This document shows, piece after piece, positions 18,568 to 26,511 of a DNA stretch of 64,000 nt. Each line of letters starts with the position of its first letter. The stretch's first letter is position 1. A program made the position numbers and the translations under genes. The DNA is from Comamonas odontotermitis (GTDB taxonomy: Bacteria > Pseudomonadota > Gammaproteobacteria > Burkholderiales > Burkholderiaceae_C). The stretch spans positions 3,955,001 through 4,019,000 of the forward strand of contig NZ_CP083451.1 of assembly GCF_020080045.1 (NCBI RefSeq). Reading direction: 5' to 3'. The notes under the pieces are model-generated. The model saw nothing but the letters and a program-made list of their open reading frames with translations, was not told the DNA's origin and did not search any database.

Positions 18568-18960
18568 TTAACGCTTGGAGAACTGCTTTGCGCGGCGTGC
18601 AGAACGCAGACCGACCTTCTTACGCTCGACTTCACGTGCATCACGGGTCACATAGCCGGCTTGGCTCAGCTGTGGCTTCAGTGCTGCATCGTAGTCGATC
18701 AGAGCGCGGGTGATGCCGTGGCGGGTAGCACCGGCCTGGCCGGATTCACCGCCGCCGTGCACATTGACCTGAATGTCGAAAGCTTCGACATTGCCGGTCA
18801 GCACCAGAGGCTGCTTTGCGATCATGATGGAGGTTTCACGGCCGAAGTACTGCTGAATGTCTTTGCCATTCACAGTGATCTTGCCGGAGCCCTTCTTCAG
18901 AAACACACGGGCGACGCTAGACTTGCGACGGCCGGTGCCATTGTTCCAATCACCAATCAT
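18568..18960 (-). CDS. rpsI: 30S ribosomal protein S9
   Basis: A 130-residue small-subunit protein whose C-terminal tail reaches the P-site tRNA. The N-terminus reads [19 protein letters not shown] and the C-terminus ends in the conserved RRAKQFSKR basic tail. It follows rplM by 11 bases on the same strand, the universal L13-S9 operon. Confidence 0.98.
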   Translation of the reverse strand: MIGDWNNGTGRRKSSVARVFLKKGSGKITVNGKDIQQYFGRETSIMIAKQPLVLTGNVEAFDIQVNVHGGGESGQAGATRHGITRALIDYDAALKPQLSQAGYVTRDAREVERKKVGLRSARRAKQFSKR

Positions 18961-18971
18961 CTCAAGACTCC

Positions 18972-19400
18972 TTAGATATCCAGCACTTTAGGCTGTTGAG
19001 CGGTGTGAGGATGCTCAGCACCACCGTAGACCTTCAGCTTCTTGATCATGGCGTAGCCCAGAGGACCCTTGGGCAGCATGCCCTTGACAGCCTTCTCCAG
19101 AGCACGGCCAGGGAACTTGGCTTGCAGGTCACGGAAATTGGTTGCCGTGATGCCGCCAGGGAAACCCGAGTGACGGTAGTACACCTTGTCCGTGTTCTTG
19201 GTACCAGTGACCTTGAGCTTGGAAGCGTTGATGATGACGATGTAGTCACCGGTGTCAACGTGAGGTGTGTAAATGGCCTTGTGCTTGCCGCGCAGACGGA
19301 GTGCCACTTCGCTGGCGACACGTCCGAGCACCTTATCGGTGGCGTCAATCACAAACCACTCGTGTTGCACCTCAGCGGGTTTTGCGCTGAATGTAGACAT
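18972..19400 (-). CDS. rplM: 50S ribosomal protein L13
   Basis: A 142-residue early-assembly protein of the large subunit. Recognisable blocks are [30 protein letters not shown] and [18 protein letters not shown]. It is the first gene of the rplM-rpsI operon. A strong -10 lies about 190 bases upstream, so the mRNA carries a long leader with a stable hairpin. In E. coli L13 represses its own operon through the leader; the same may apply here. Confidence 0.98.
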   Translation of the reverse strand: MSTFSAKPAEVQHEWFVIDATDKVLGRVASEVALRLRGKHKAIYTPHVDTGDYIVIINASKLKVTGTKNTDKVYYRHSGFPGGITATNFRDLQAKFPGRALEKAVKGMLPKGPLGYAMIKKLKVYGGAEHPHTAQQPKVLDI

Positions 19401-19444
19401 GAGATTTCTCTTTCAATAGAGGGTTTGGCAGGCCCTTTTCCGCG

Positions 19445-19490
19445 GTCGGTGCTTCTTCTTGATACCGGCAGCCCTATGGATTGCCGGTAC
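19445..19490 (-). promoter_or_regulatory. Hairpin in the rplM leader
   Basis: On the minus strand TACCGGCA and TGCCGGTA pair around an 11-base loop (about 19463-19489) inside the transcribed leader, 60-90 bases before the rplM start. Its place in the leader of a gene known elsewhere to be autoregulated makes it a candidate L13 binding site. Confidence 0.4.
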
Positions 19491-19589
19491 AGGAAGCCTC
19501 TTAGGCGGGGATATGGCTGGCTCGCGCAGATGTCTGCACAAGACGGCCATGCTTCGCCGCGGGACCCATAAATCGCTGCGAAGCCCTCC

Positions 19590-19618
19590 ATTATAAAAGC
19601 TTTGGCTGCGGCCGTAAA
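19590..19618 (-). promoter_or_regulatory. Promoter of rplM-rpsI
   Basis: On the minus strand TTTACG (19618-19613) and TATAAT (19595-19590) are separated by 17 bases, a good sigma-70 promoter. Transcription should start near 19583, giving a leader of about 180 bases. Confidence 0.7.
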
Positions 19619-19710
19619 GTACCCATTCACGTTGCAGACCAGGGGTTTTGGGGATCAACATGCCCCTTTGGCGCGGTTGCAGCCTCCAAGATCGCTACCA
19701 TTGGCGCCCT

Positions 19711-20598
19711 ATGTTCAGTTACCGCCACGCCTTCCATGCCGGCAATCACGCCGATGTGCTCAAGCACACGACCCTGATTGCCATCTTGCAATACCTCACG
19801 CAAAAGGACGCTGCGCTGGCGGTACTGGACACCCATGCCGGTGCAGGGCTGTACCGGCTGGATGGCGACTACGCCACCACCAGTGCCGAATCGAATGAAG
19901 GCATCTTTCGCCTGGAGGGTGCAGAAAACCTGTGCCCGCTGCTCCAGGACTATGTGGACATGGTGGCCGCCTTCAACCACAGCACCACGGTCAAGGTCTA
20001 CCCGGGCTCGCCCTTCATCACGCAGCGTCTGCTGCGCGAGCACGACAAGCTCAAGCTGTTTGAGCTGCACCCCACGGACTTCCGTTCGCTCTCGGGCAAC
20101 ATCGCCCAGCTCAAAGCGGGCCGGCAGGTACAGGTGCTGATGGAAGACAGCTTTGACGGCGTCAAGAAGTTTCTGCCGCCACCGTCGCGTCGCGCGCTGG
20201 TGCTGTGCGATCCCAGCTATGAATTGAAGAGCGACTACGGCCGCGTGCAGGACATGGTGGCGGACAGCCTGGTGCGCTTTCCCACCGGCACCTACGCCGT
20301 CTGGTACCCGATCATCCCGCGCCAGGAAGCGCACGATCTGCCGCGCCGTCTCAAGACCTTGGCCAACAAGGCAGGCAAGAGCTGGCTGAATGCCGAACTG
20401 ACGGTCAAGTCCAGCAAGATCACCGCAGCCATGCGCCAGGGTGAAGAAAAGCGGCCCGGTCTGCCTGCCAGCGGCATGTTCATCATCAACCCACCCTATG
20501 TGCTGCAAGACCAGTTGAAGCAAGCCTTGCCCCAGATGGCAGAGTTGCTGCAGCAGGACAGCAACGCCGGGTACACACTCGAGAGCGGCGGCCACTGA
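19711..20598 (+). CDS. rlmJ: 23S rRNA (adenine(2030)-N6)-methyltransferase RlmJ
   Basis: RlmJ methylates A2030 of 23S rRNA with SAM. At 295 residues it fits the family (about 280). The N-terminus MFSYRHAFHAGNHADVLKH is the family signature and DTHAGAGLYRL is the SAM-binding loop. The catalytic (D/N)PPY motif appears as DPSYE (about residues 168-172), with Ser in place of the second Pro. The ATG at 19711 matches the conserved N-terminus. It stands alone on the plus strand, divergent from rplM. Confidence 0.94.
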   Translation: MFSYRHAFHAGNHADVLKHTTLIAILQYLTQKDAALAVLDTHAGAGLYRLDGDYATTSAESNEGIFRLEGAENLCPLLQDYVDMVAAFNHSTTVKVYPGSPFITQRLLREHDKLKLFELHPTDFRSLSGNIAQLKAGRQVQVLMEDSFDGVKKFLPPPSRRALVLCDPSYELKSDYGRVQDMVADSLVRFPTGTYAVWYPIIPRQEAHDLPRRLKTLANKAGKSWLNAELTVKSSKITAAMRQGEEKRPGLPASGMFIINPPYVLQDQLKQALPQMAELLQQDSNAGYTLESGGH

Positions 20599-20611
20599 TA
20601 TCGGGTCAAAT

Positions 20612-20658
20612 ACCGCGCCAGTTAGCGACAGCTGAGCGCTGACCGCTATTGTTTTTAG
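20612..20658 (-). repeat. Dispersed intergenic repeat, copy 4
   Basis: On the minus strand AAAAACAATAGCGGTCAGCG is followed by CTCAGCTG and CTGGCGCGG, matching copy 3 in the opposite orientation. It fills most of the short gap between convergent rlmJ and the RlpA-like gene. Confidence 0.45.
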
Positions 20659-21605
20659 CGGCGCTTTTGCGCCGCCGTCTTGGCGGGCACGGGTTTGCTG
20701 GCCCGGGCGGGAACGGTTGCCTTCACGCGGCCCGTGTTTCTGTCTCGCGCCACGGTGGATTTGCCCTGCCCCGTGTGGCGCGCAGGCGCGGCCAGACGCC
20801 CGCCATTGCGGCCACCGGCCGTTACAAAGGACGGGCAGCGTTCTGCATCATCGTCCAGCGTCCACAGCTCCACCGGCTTGATACCCAGCCCGAGCATGCC
20901 CAACTCCTGCGCAGCCCCCTGGCTGAGATCGATGATGCGATCGCCCGAGTAGGGTCCGCGGTCGTTGACACGCACCACTACCGTTTTGCCGGTGACCATG
21001 CTGCGCACGCAGATCTGCGTGCCAAACGGCAGGGTTTTGTGGGCTGCGGTGAAACCTTCCTTGTCAAACCGCTCGCCATTGGCGGTTTTGCGTCCGTGAA
21101 ACTGGCCGCCATACCAGGAGGCCATGCCCTGCTGATCACTGGAGCGGTAGGGGTCCTGCTTCAAGGTGTCTGGAATATCGGGAACATCCCAGCGCCGCGA
21201 ACGGCTGTCGCTGCTGCCCAACTGCCCTGACGGCGGCAGCGCCAGGCCCAGGCCCCGTCGTTCGTCAAAAAGTCCGGCCGAGCGATCCCCTGCGCTGTCG
21301 GGCGCCGGAGAGGCCGCAGCGGCATCGACGCTCGGGCTAGATGTATCGGCAGGTTTGGCCGAATCCGGCAGAGCGGGCGGTGCAGGGCTTGCCGACGCAG
21401 AAGATGCCGGAGCGGTTGCGTCCGCAGTCGCCTGCTGTGTTGCAGCAGATGCGGTATCAGCCGCAGCTTGTGTGTTGCCATCACCATCCACCGGCGCATG
21501 CACACAGCCATTGACCAGCAGCGCCGCGCCCATTGCGGCCAGCAGGCGGCGGCAGGTGGGCGGAATGGATGGTAACAATGGTGGCAACGGCAACTCCCTC
21601 GGCAT
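20655..21605 (-). CDS. rlpA: RlpA-like septal ring lytic transglycosylase, lipoprotein
   Basis: A 316-residue outer-membrane lipoprotein. The lipobox LLVNGC puts the acylated Cys at 34. A long Ala/Ser/Pro/Asp-rich linker (about 40-160) is followed by the double-psi beta-barrel domain (about 170-265), with GMASWYGGQFHGRKTANGE and VRVNDRGPY, the RlpA signature and catalytic region. The usual C-terminal SPOR domain that targets RlpA to denuded septal glycan is absent; the tail is a basic Lys/Arg/Ala-rich stretch. The ATG at 21605 suits the signal peptide. It is downstream of metF on the same strand. Confidence 0.88.
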   Translation of the reverse strand: MPRELPLPPLLPSIPPTCRRLLAAMGAALLVNGCVHAPVDGDGNTQAAADTASAATQQATADATAPASSASASPAPPALPDSAKPADTSSPSVDAAAASPAPDSAGDRSAGLFDERRGLGLALPPSGQLGSSDSRSRRWDVPDIPDTLKQDPYRSSDQQGMASWYGGQFHGRKTANGERFDKEGFTAAHKTLPFGTQICVRSMVTGKTVVVRVNDRGPYSGDRIIDLSQGAAQELGMLGLGIKPVELWTLDDDAERCPSFVTAGGRNGGRLAAPARHTGQGKSTVARDRNTGRVKATVPARASKPVPAKTAAQKRR

Positions 21606-21648
21606 GCAGCGCTTGTAGCCACTGCGCTGCGGGCCGAGGCAGTGGCGC

Positions 21649-22476
21649 TTACAGCCCCAGGCGGTCACAGATCGCCAGTGTGGCGGCGCTTTGGTTCATC
21701 GTGTAAAAGTGCAGGCCCACCGCTCCTCTGCGGCGCAGGTCTTCGCACATCTGAGCCACCACATCCAGCCCGAAGGAGCGGATGCTGGCAACATCATCGC
21801 CAAAGCCTTGCAGACGCAGACGGATCCAGCGGGGGATTTCTGCGCCACAGGCATCGGAAAAACGCATCAGCTGCGTCGATCCGGTGATCGGCATAATACC
21901 CGGGATGACCGGAACGTCGACACCGCGTTTTTGTAAATCTTCTTGAAATCTGCAAAACGCATCGGCATTGAAAAAGTACTGCGTGATGGCCGAATCAGCG
22001 CCCGCTTTCACCTTGGTGATGAAGGCCTGCAGGTCGGCCTCGGGGCTGCGCGACTGCGGATGCATTTCCGGGTAGGCTGCCACTTCGATGTAGAAATCCT
22101 TGCCGAATTCCTGTCTGATAAATGCCACCAGATCGCTGGCATAGTGAAACTCGCCGCCCAGGCCATAGCCGCTGGGCAGGTCGCCGCGCAATGCCACCAG
22201 GCGCTTAACGCCCATGTCCTTGAGTTGCTGCAACTGCTCGCGCACGCTGGCCTTGGTGGCACCCACGCAGGAGAAGTGCGATGCGGCATCCACGCCTTCT
22301 TCCAGGATCGCCTTGACCACGCCAAAAGTGCCTTCCTGCGTGGAGCCACCTGCACCGTAGGTGACGGAGCAGAACTGTGGCTTTCGTGCATACAGCTCCT
22401 GGCGCACGCCGCGCAGCTTCTGCGCGCCCTCGGGCGTCTTGGGCGGGAAAAATTCAAAGCTGATGGGGAATGTCAT
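21649..22476 (-). CDS. metF: Methylenetetrahydrofolate reductase [NAD(P)H]
   Basis: MetF reduces 5,10-methylene-THF to 5-methyl-THF for methionine synthesis, using FAD. At 275 residues it fits the bacterial TIM-barrel enzyme. The N-terminus ISFEFFPPKTPEG includes the catalytic Glu, and VTYGAGGSTQEGT and ALRGDLPSGYG are family blocks. It lies 35 bases after tlyA and in line with ahcY on the minus strand, so all three may share the riboswitch-controlled transcript. This places two methyl-cycle enzymes under the same control. Confidence 0.97.
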   Translation of the reverse strand: MTFPISFEFFPPKTPEGAQKLRGVRQELYARKPQFCSVTYGAGGSTQEGTFGVVKAILEEGVDAASHFSCVGATKASVREQLQQLKDMGVKRLVALRGDLPSGYGLGGEFHYASDLVAFIRQEFGKDFYIEVAAYPEMHPQSRSPEADLQAFITKVKAGADSAITQYFFNADAFCRFQEDLQKRGVDVPVIPGIMPITGSTQLMRFSDACGAEIPRWIRLRLQGFGDDVASIRSFGLDVVAQMCEDLRRRGAVGLHFYTMNQSAATLAICDRLGL

Positions 22477-22511
22477 GGCCGTCCTGCTCTTGGTCTCATT
22501 GGTATGGTTGA

Positions 22512-23726
22512 TCAGCGCTCGTTGCGCTTCTTCTGCTTGGAACGCGCGGGGCCGGGCTGACCAAAACTGGCCACTTCGGGGTCCTCATACAGTTCCTGTT
22601 TCTCACGCTTGGCGCGCATGTCAGCACGTGACGGGCGTTTTGCTGCCTTCTTGACCGCCGGCTTGGACTCACCCGTCTCCGCCGCATCGGTACTGGTATC
22701 AGCATCTACTGGCGCCTTGATCTGTGCGCCTTGCTGGGCATGCACAAAAAATTCGTGGTTGCCATCACCGCCTTCAATGGGCGAATCCAGCCACTGCCTG
22801 ACCGTGAGGCCCTGGTCCGTAAGGCAGTCGCGGATGCGCTGCTCGACCTCGGCATACAAGGCCTTGTCGCGCACAATGCCGCCCTTGCCGATCTGGCCGG
22901 GCTGCAACTCGAACTGAGGCTTGACCAACATCAACAACTGGCCGTGGGGTTTGAGCACACGGGCCACAGCGGGCAGCACCAGCGTGAGCGAAATGAACGA
23001 CACATCGCCAGTCACCACGTCGAAAGCGGGCGTGATGTCCACATTTTCGGTACCCGGCCTGCGGCGGCGCTCCACAGGCGCCGTTCCCTCAAGCCGGGCT
23101 CGCGCCTTGGCGCTGCGCTCGGCCTTGAAGTTTTCTATCTCCTGCTCCTTGGCGTCGTCACTGTCGTCGTAGTCGTCGCTCACCTGGCCGCCATTGCGCA
23201 TCCATGCATAGGGCGCTACAGGCTGGGTGTCGTTGTCCTCTTCCTCTTCGACGATTTCGCAAAGGGCTTCATCGCACGCCGCCTGCAGTGATTCCGGAGT
23301 CAGCGAACGGGCATTGAAACCTTCGACGCAGACCACGCGTGCGTCGCTACGCAGCCGCTCATGCAACTGACCTTGCCCTACATCAATGCCGATGACCTGG
23401 GCAGCGCCTGCCTGCAGCAGGCAGTCGGTAAAGCCACCGGTGCTCTGGCCCACATCAAGACAGCGCAGGTCTTTGACCGCAATGCCGGTGGCTGCCAGCG
23501 CGCCTTCAAGCTTGAGACCACCGCGCGAGATGTACTTGGCTTCCGATGCATCCAGCAATTGCACTTCAGCGCCCGCAGGAATCTCGTCGCCATTCTTGGC
23601 AACCTTGATCCATGGCGCCAGCACCGTGGTGCGCCACTGCACGCCAGACGCAATCAATCGCTGCGCCTGCGAGCGCGTTGATGCGAGGCCCGCATCCACC
23701 AAAAACACATCAGCGCGCATGCGCAA
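22512..23726 (-). CDS. tlyA: TlyA family RNA methyltransferase with internal acidic insertion
   Basis: TlyA proteins carry an N-terminal S4 RNA-binding domain (about residues 1-62) and an FtsJ-like methyltransferase domain; TlyA of mycobacteria 2'-O-methylates rRNA cytidines. Here the SAM site reads DVGQSTGGFTDCLL (91-104), and GDVSFISLTLVLP follows at 240. The protein is 404 residues against a usual 250-280. The excess is an acidic then basic insertion at about 156-232 (EEEEDND, DDYDDSDD) inside the methyltransferase fold, and a Lys/Arg-rich tail from about 340. M1 or M3 could be the start. It lies between ahcY and metF. The old hemolysin label is not supported. Confidence 0.9.
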   Translation of the reverse strand: MRMRADVFLVDAGLASTRSQAQRLIASGVQWRTTVLAPWIKVAKNGDEIPAGAEVQLLDASEAKYISRGGLKLEGALAATGIAVKDLRCLDVGQSTGGFTDCLLQAGAAQVIGIDVGQGQLHERLRSDARVVCVEGFNARSLTPESLQAACDEALCEIVEEEEDNDTQPVAPYAWMRNGGQVSDDYDDSDDAKEQEIENFKAERSAKARARLEGTAPVERRRRPGTENVDITPAFDVVTGDVSFISLTLVLPAVARVLKPHGQLLMLVKPQFELQPGQIGKGGIVRDKALYAEVEQRIRDCLTDQGLTVRQWLDSPIEGGDGNHEFFVHAQQGAQIKAPVDADTSTDAAETGESKPAVKKAAKRPSRADMRAKREKQELYEDPEVASFGQPGPARSKQKKRNER

Positions 23727-23734
23727 TCCTCTCT

Positions 23735-23828
23735 CATTTTGATAGCCATTGGCGCATACTCAAAGCCAATCATGGATAGATTTTCATCTACAACCAGCTC
23801 TAAATAAGCGCCAACAGCTATGATTTTT
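23735..23828. repeat. Dispersed intergenic repeat, inverted pair (copy 5)
   Basis: On the minus strand CATAGCTGTTGGCGCTTATT opens the region, and TGCGCCAATGGCTATCAAAA closes it in the opposite orientation, so two repeat arms face each other between ahcY and tlyA. A transcript through here could form a long stem. Confidence 0.5.
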
Positions 23829-23877
23829 GCACCGTCTTTCTCTTTATTTAAAAGAGCGGTGCGACGCAGCCTGAAGC

Positions 23878-25308
23878 TCAATAGCGGTAAGTTTCAGGCT
23901 TGTAAGGGCCTTCCTTCTTCACGCCGATATAGGAAGCCTGGTCATCGGTCAGCTCGGTCAGCATCGCGCCCACCTTCTTGAGGTGCAGGCGTGCCACCTT
24001 TTCGTCCAGAATCTTGGGCAGCACGTAGACCTTGCCCACTTCATAGGCTTCGGGCTTGGTGAACAGCTCGATCTGGGCGATGGTCTGGTTCGCGAACGAA
24101 GACGACATCACAAAGCTGGGGTGGCCCGTGGCGCAGCCCAGGTTCACCAGGCGGCCCTTGGCCAGCAGGGTGATCTTCTTGCCATCGGGGAAGGTGATCT
24201 GGTCGACCTGTGGCTTGACTTCTTCCCACTGGTACTTCTCGATCGAGGCAACGTCGATTTCGTTGTCGAAGTGACCGATGTTGCAGACGATGGCCTGGTC
24301 CTTCATCGCAACCATGTGCTCGTGGCGGATGATGTCCTTGTTGCCAGTGGTGGTCACAAAGATGTCGGCCTTGTCGGCGGCGTATTCCATGGTCACGACC
24401 TTGTAGCCTTCCATGGCAGCTTGCAGGGCGTTGATCGGGTCGATCTCGGTCACCCACACCTGGGCCGACAGCGCACGCAGCGCCTGGGCCGAGCCCTTGC
24501 CCACATCGCCATAGCCAGCCACGCAGGCTACCTTGCCGGCGATCATCACGTCGGTGGCACGCTTGATGCCGTCCACCAGCGATTCACGGCAGCCGTACAG
24601 GTTGTCGAACTTGGACTTGGTCACCGAATCGTTCACATTGATCGCGCGGAACAGCAAGGTGCCCTTGGCCGACATTTCGTTCAAACGGTGCACGCCGGTG
24701 GTGGTTTCCTCGGTCACGCCCATGATCTGGGCCGACTTGCGGCTGTACCAGGAGGCATCGACAGCCAGCTTGGCCTTGATGGCGGCAAAAACGATCTTTT
24801 CTTCTTCGCTCGTGGGGTTGGCCAGCACGGACAGGTCCTTCTCGGCCTTCTTGCCCAGGTGCATCAGCATGGTGGCATCGCCGCCATCGTCCAGGATCAT
24901 GTTCGGGCCTTCGCCTTCGGCGCCCTTGTCGCCGAATTCAAAGATAGCGTGGGTGTAATCCCAGTAGTCCTTGAGCGATTCGCCCTTGATGGCGAAGACG
25001 GGCGTGCCGGTCGCGGCAATGGCGGCAGCGGCGTGGTCCTGCGTGGAGAAGATGTTGCACGAAGCCCAGCGCACATCGGCGCCCAGTGCCTTGAGCGTTT
25101 CGATCAGCACGGCGGTCTGGATCGTCATGTGCAGCGAGCCGGTGATGCGGGCGCCCTTGAGAGGCTGGGCCGCAGCGAACTCTTCGCGGATGGCCATCAG
25201 GCCTGGCATTTCGGTTTCGGCGATCTTGATTTCCTTGCGGCCCCAATCGGCCAGGGAAATGTCGGCAATCGCGGAATCAGCGGGGTTGAAACGAACAGCA
25301 GCGTTCAT
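23878..25308 (-). CDS. ahcY: Adenosylhomocysteinase
   Basis: Hydrolyses S-adenosylhomocysteine to adenosine and homocysteine, clearing the product inhibitor of methyltransferases. At 476 residues it fits the bacterial enzyme. The Rossmann loop [14 protein letters not shown] binds NAD, and the C-terminus KPETYRY supplies the conserved Lys/Tyr that close the NAD site of the dimer. The ATG at 25308 gives [10 protein letters not shown] and has GGAG upstream; a longer in-frame extension would read through the riboswitch. An SAH riboswitch in the leader controls it, and tlyA and metF follow downstream. Confidence 0.97.
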   Translation of the reverse strand: MNAAVRFNPADSAIADISLADWGRKEIKIAETEMPGLMAIREEFAAAQPLKGARITGSLHMTIQTAVLIETLKALGADVRWASCNIFSTQDHAAAAIAATGTPVFAIKGESLKDYWDYTHAIFEFGDKGAEGEGPNMILDDGGDATMLMHLGKKAEKDLSVLANPTSEEEKIVFAAIKAKLAVDASWYSRKSAQIMGVTEETTTGVHRLNEMSAKGTLLFRAINVNDSVTKSKFDNLYGCRESLVDGIKRATDVMIAGKVACVAGYGDVGKGSAQALRALSAQVWVTEIDPINALQAAMEGYKVVTMEYAADKADIFVTTTGNKDIIRHEHMVAMKDQAIVCNIGHFDNEIDVASIEKYQWEEVKPQVDQITFPDGKKITLLAKGRLVNLGCATGHPSFVMSSSFANQTIAQIELFTKPEAYEVGKVYVLPKILDEKVARLHLKKVGAMLTELTDDQASYIGVKKEGPYKPETYRY

Positions 25309-25384
25309 GGTTTTCTCCAAAAAATGAATGAAAAACCACGTTCTACGGCAGAAGGAGATACACCATCTCACCGCACAGAAAGCG

Positions 25385-25460
25385 TGGGTGAGCGTCGTTG
25401 CGATAGGGGATCCGAGCCTCACGCCCCGCCTGATGGGGACGCTGCAACGCTCCTCGGATA
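25385..25460 (-). ncRNA. SAH riboswitch in the ahcY leader
   Basis: On the minus strand the leader reads CCGAGGAGCGTTGCAG, then after a GC-rich hairpin GAGGCTCGGAT, then CGCAACGACGCTCACCCA. CCGAG pairs with CTCGG (P1), and GAGCGTTGC pairs with the later GCAACGACGCTC segment (pseudoknot). This matches the S-adenosylhomocysteine riboswitch consensus, an ON switch that raises ahcY expression when SAH accumulates. It sits directly after a TATAAT box and 77 bases before the ahcY start. Confidence 0.9.
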
Positions 25461-25467
25461 GCGCGTC

Positions 25468-25473
25468 ATTATA
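25468..25473 (-). promoter_or_regulatory. -10 element of the ahcY promoter
   Basis: TATAAT on the minus strand, a perfect -10 box. Transcription would start near 25461, at the first base of the riboswitch aptamer. No good -35 is seen at 16-18 bases upstream. Confidence 0.65.
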
Positions 25474-25506
25474 AACGCCGCCGCATCTTCTGCGCTGCAG
25501 CAGGTC

Positions 25507-25911
25507 TCAAGCCCGTTTGGGAGCCGGGCGGGAAGCCGCAAGCAGAATCCGCTGAAATTTCGGGCAATCCATATGGCGAGGCGCGGGGCACTGGGCGGCA
25601 TGGCGCAGGCCTTCGCGCAGCGTGGTCAGCCGGCGTATGGAGCGGTCCAGCTCATCGGCCTTGCTGGCAAGCGCCTGCCGGTCCACTTCCAGCGTGCCGT
25701 CGTCACCGAACATCTGCCGAATTTCGGCCAGCGAGAAACCCGCCGTGCGGCCCAGCGCAATCATGGCCAGTTGCTGCAGCACCTGGGGCTGGTACTGGCG
25801 GCGCAGGCCATGCCGCGCGCAGGAGGAAATCAGGCCCTGGGCCTCGTAGTAACGCAGGGTGGCAGCGGTAAGACCCGAGCGGCGCGCCACCTCGCCGATA
25901 TCGATGAGCAT
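25507..25911 (-). CDS. MerR family transcriptional regulator
   Basis: A 134-residue regulator with the MerR N-terminal winged helix (LIDIGEVARRSGLTAATLRYYEAQGLI, about residues 2-28, given here as family signature) and a dimerisation helix at about 80-115. The C-terminal part has Cys residues in AQCPAPRHMDCPKF, which could bind metal or sense redox state or electrophiles. The ATG at 25911 is the conserved start; a longer upstream frame has no support. It is divergent from a DUF2938 membrane protein across a classical MerR promoter, so it very likely controls that gene. Confidence 0.9.
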   Translation of the reverse strand: MLIDIGEVARRSGLTAATLRYYEAQGLISSCARHGLRRQYQPQVLQQLAMIALGRTAGFSLAEIRQMFGDDGTLEVDRQALASKADELDRSIRRLTTLREGLRHAAQCPAPRHMDCPKFQRILLAASRPAPKRA

Positions 25912-25917
25912 GCGTGG

Positions 25918-25948
25918 TTGACTTGAAGTTGACTTCAATTTGCATAGT
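25918..25948 (+). promoter_or_regulatory. MerR-type promoter/operator with 19-bp spacer
   Basis: TTGACT (25918-25923) and CATAGT (25943-25948) are 19 bases apart. The spacer holds the inverted repeat TTGAAGT-TG-ACTTCAA (25923-25938). An overlong spacer with a central palindrome is the hallmark of MerR-activated promoters, which the activator untwists. The palindrome resembles those of NmlR/AdhR-type aldehyde sensors. It drives the DUF2938 gene. Confidence 0.8.
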
Positions 25949-25977
25949 GGGTGTTTTCTTCCGACAAGGCAAGCCAT

Positions 25978-26493
25978 ATGCACATTGACAACCCTGTTTC
26001 CCTCTCTCATATCCTGGTCCAGACCCTGGCAGTGGGCCTGGGCGCCACCGCCATCACCGACCTCTGGGCCCTGCTGCGCAAGCGCCTGTTCGGCACCCCT
26101 GCACTCAATTACGCACTGGTCGGGCGCTGGCTGCTCTATCTGCCAGAGACCCGCCCCGCGCAAGTGCCGATCCCCGCTGCAAAACCCAGGGCACACGAGG
26201 CCGCCGTGGGTTGGACCGTGCATTACCTCATCGGCCTGGTGTTTGCCCTGACCCTTGTGGCCCTGGAGGGTATGGCATGGCTGAGCGCACCCACCTTGTG
26301 GCCTGCACTGGCTTTTGGTGTGGCAACCGTGGTGTTTCCATTCTTCATCATGCAGCCGGGCATGGGCATGGGTGTGGCGGCCAGCCGCGCGCCCCGGCCC
26401 TGGATTGCACGCTTGCACAGCATCGTCACCCATGCCGTCTTTGGCCTTGGCATGTATGCGACGGCCATGGCGCTGCAAAAAATGATGGGTTAA
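25978..26493 (+). CDS. DUF2938 family membrane protein
   Basis: A 171-residue inner-membrane protein with about four helices (near residues 10-30, 75-97, 105-125 and 140-165), resembling DUF2938. The function is unknown. Recognisable features are GLGATAITDLWALLRKR near the N-terminus and FGVATVVFPFFIMQPGMG in the third helix region. The ATG at 25978 follows AAGG; a GTG nine codons earlier is less likely. It is the evident target of the divergent MerR regulator, so expression is probably induced by that regulator's signal. Confidence 0.75.
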   Translation: MHIDNPVSLSHILVQTLAVGLGATAITDLWALLRKRLFGTPALNYALVGRWLLYLPETRPAQVPIPAAKPRAHEAAVGWTVHYLIGLVFALTLVALEGMAWLSAPTLWPALAFGVATVVFPFFIMQPGMGMGVAASRAPRPWIARLHSIVTHAVFGLGMYATAMALQKMMG

Positions 26494-26511
26494 ACGGGTT
26501 CTGAAGCGGCT

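Noticed and set aside
22512..23726. Hemolysin annotation for the TlyA homologue
   Set aside because: S4 plus FtsJ-like domains indicate an RNA methyltransferase; the hemolysin name is historical.
23654..23881. Possible 75-residue protein between tlyA and ahcY
   Set aside because: It consists mostly of the inverted intergenic repeat and overlaps the tlyA start.
23878..25422. ahcY starting at an upstream in-frame codon (514 residues)
   Set aside because: The extension would be translated from the SAH riboswitch; the conserved N-terminus starts at 25308.
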